Below, in pieces: positions 62,164 through 64,000 of a stretch of 64,000 nucleotides of DNA. The position numbers and the translations under genes are program-made. Below the pieces are notes generated by a model. That model was not told the DNA's origin. It made no database searches and saw only the letters and a program-made list of their open reading frames with translations. This stretch comes from Cricetomys ansorgei (lineage: Eukaryota > Chordata > Mammalia > Rodentia > Nesomyidae). The DNA lies in NCBI GenBank assembly GCA_026225945.1, contig JAMJFZ010001228.1:1193001-1257000 (forward strand), in the 5' to 3' direction. Each line of letters opens with the position of its first letter. Positions within the stretch are counted from its first letter, which is position 1.

Positions 62164-62166
<3 letters not shown>
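61655..62166. other. Unique non-coding DNA
   Basis: About 510 bases without a recognised repeat. A 108-codon minus-strand frame (61,746-62,072) has no recognised domain. Confidence 0.35.

Positions 62167-62209
<43 letters not shown>
62167..62209. repeat. (CA)n microsatellite
   Basis: An uninterrupted run of about 21 CA units in unique DNA, not attached to a SINE. Confidence 0.97.
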
Positions 62210-62211
<2 letters not shown>

Positions 62212-62835
62212 TGGCTGGAACCTAATGAATAAATAACCAGCACTTGAATAGAATTTGTGTCCATTTTAATTCCAATTAGTTTCCACTAGAAAGCCTCATT
62301 TAAATTAAAAGGGGGTGGCATAACGGTAGTTACATAATCAAACACTTTTGGAAATGTTTGAGAACTTCCTAGCAAGCCTAACAGACAGAGGAGGAAGGAG
62401 ATGAAGTTAACTGTCGGGTCTAAGTACGGTAAAGTGAGCTAGCCTGAAGAAAGATGGGTTCTCACATCTGCCCAGTTGGGACACTGTTTTTTGCTGAAAG
62501 GTACTGAGAGAACTCAGGGTCACTTGAACAGTGTCATGTCCCAAAAACTTACCGCTTATGAAATCATCCCTGTGGAGAGTCAGAAACTGCTCTCTTTAAG
62601 AGCCTGGACCACTTCAACTCCATCAGTCTACTGACCTCCTCTATGGCCGAGCAAAAGCAGCCAGACATGATGCAAGAACAAATGAGAGAGGCCATGGTGC
62701 AATCAATGTTTATTAATACCAAAAAAACTTTCAACAAAATAGGTAGCATATGAACCAACAGGCTTGGCCATTTCCCAATAAAATATTAGTAACAAAATGA
62801 GCAGCACATCAATAAATGTGTGCTGCTATTTAATA
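62210..62835. other. Unique AT-rich non-coding DNA
   Basis: About 625 bases without a recognised repeat. Confidence 0.35.
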
Positions 62836-63060
62836 GGGCTGGAGCGACGGCTCAGCAGTTAAGAGGGTATATTGCTCTTCCATAGGATCTAGATTCAGTT
62901 CCCAGTATCCACACAGGTGGATAACAGCTGCCTGTAACTCCAGTTCCTGGGGGTCCAACACCCTCTTCTGGCCTCTGAGGCACCTGCATGCACATGGTGC
63001 ACATCAGACAGGCAGGCACACACATACACACATAAATAGAAATAAATAAACTTTTAAAAA
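62836..63060 (+). repeat. B3 SINE
   Basis: GGGCTGGAGCGACGGCTCAG, TAACTCCAGTTCCTGGGGGT, CAACACCCTCTTCTGGCCTC and an ATAAATAGAAATAAATAAAC tail. Confidence 0.9.
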
Positions 63061-63329
63061 ATACTTTATTAGCAAAATGGGTAGCTGGTCAGAATAAGCT
63101 GATATCTGACTACTTTGTGTGTTAAGCCAATAAAACAGAACATGACAATGTCAAAGCTGATCTAGGTGGTAAAGATGAGTATTGGACATAAAACCTGTAC
63201 TTGCTGGTACCAATGTGGTTCAGAGGTGATGTATTTCTTACTGTAGATTTAAGTAAAAAGCACCATATACATATACATAGATATGTGTGTGTGCACACAC
63301 ACAATAGTAAGTACTTTAAAAAATAAATA

Positions 63330-63475
63330 AAAGGTTGAAGAGAAGGCTCAGCAGAGAAGCCACACTGGGCAGCCCATAACCAGTTACTCTAGCTTCAAGG
63401 GATCTGACACCCTCTTCTGGACTCCATGAGCACAAATTCACACACGGACACAAAAATCTAAAAATAAAAACAAAT
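63330..63475 (+). repeat. B3 SINE with internal deletion
   Basis: GGTTGAAGAGAAGGCTCAGC jumps to AGCCACACTGGGCAGCCCAT, then GATCTGACACCCTCTTCTGG and an A-rich tail. Confidence 0.75.
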
Positions 63476-63593
63476 TCTTAAAACTTAATATAAAAAATTA
63501 AAAAGAACATATACAATGGCATATTTTCAGACCTAAAGTACAATCTGAATAGAATATAAAGTAATTACTAATAATACACAATGATCTTCCACA

Positions 63594-63594
<1 letters not shown>

Positions 63595-63634
<40 letters not shown>
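63595..63634. repeat. (CA)n microsatellite
   Basis: About 20 CA units. Confidence 0.97.
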
Positions 63635-63638
<4 letters not shown>

Positions 63639-64000
63639 CAGTCCTTCTGCCACTTAAATATCTAATATGATCTGGCCACCAATTGCTACAGAGCCAGTTT
63701 CCCTGGAACTCAGTTGCTGAATATAGCCATATGGTATTTACAAGTATGTACAGATTGACAGGGCGGTTCTGATGACCCAGGCCAGGCTGAACTGATCTAA
63801 GCTCACACTCAGGAGTTCATCTGGGGAGAATCGGGAGGCATATCCTGGCTCAGTTCACTGGGCTAGCCTGGGCATGTTTCTCACAGTTGAACCAGGGCTC
63901 TGAGACAGCAAACTGAGTTCCAAACAAAGCAACCAGAAACACAGAGGTGCTGTTAAAAAGTTGCTTATACACAGGATTCAACGGCATCCCGCTGACCACA
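63635..64000. other. Unique non-coding DNA to window end
   Basis: About 365 bases without a recognised repeat or gene signal. Confidence 0.35.

Overview
This window reads as non-coding nuclear DNA of a muroid rodent (mouse, rat, hamster or vole group). I find no convincing protein-coding exon, no structural RNA gene, and nothing bacterial, plasmid-like or CRISPR-like. The rodent assignment rests on repeats found only in rodents: B1 (7SL-derived), B2/B3 and ID (tRNA-derived), the B4 family (ID joined to B1: RSINE1, B4A, ID_B1), the hAT element URR1, and MaLR LTRs of the ORR1 and MT types. Older repeats shared by mammals are also present (MIR, L1M, MER5A-like and MER20-like). No young species-specific L1 or IAP copy is seen, so I do not name a genus. 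The longest open frames (about 185 codons) lie in low-complexity or chance sequence.

Layout. Positions 1-11,900 are dense in B4-family SINEs with attached CA, GT or GACA tracts and a MER5A-like element near 1.2 kb. Positions 12,000-21,400 alternate SINEs with unique DNA: a young B1 with target-site duplications (12,375), a possible worn LTR (12,967-13,480), a perfect 24-bp palindrome (18,607) and an MIR (21.2 kb). Positions 21,440-30,500 hold an ORR1 LTR, an old L1 piece split by a B1, a cluster of three octamer motifs (23,973-24,017), an MT LTR, a solo class II-type LTR with 6-bp target duplications (26,020-26,474), and an MT inserted in a B4A (28,955). Positions 30,500-38,000 are mostly antisense SINEs plus a local duplication and a worn minisatellite. 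Positions 38,271-41,011 contain a three-layer nest (B2 in B4A in a MER20-like element), then a 1.2-kb repeat-free block that is the best enhancer candidate, then two URR1 copies. Positions 41,000-51,850 hold more SINEs, an MT split by an ORR1, and an ORR1 with a perfect 5-bp target duplication. Positions 51,850-64,000 hold a long polypurine tract, an ID inside an old L1, another L1 end, several MIRs, a CpG-island-like 300 bp with a TATA-like box and E-box (57,421-57,720), a 57-bp tandem repeat, and an MT inserted in an ID_B1.

No genes work together here. The sequence behaves like a large intron or intergenic interval, and its history can be read from insertions within insertions. The parts most likely to be functional are the unique blocks at 39,060-40,255 and 50,780-51,240, the CpG-rich segment, and the octamer cluster. 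Repeat family names come from recognising consensus features by eye. Class-level calls are firmer than subfamily calls, and most element ends are good to about 10-20 bases.
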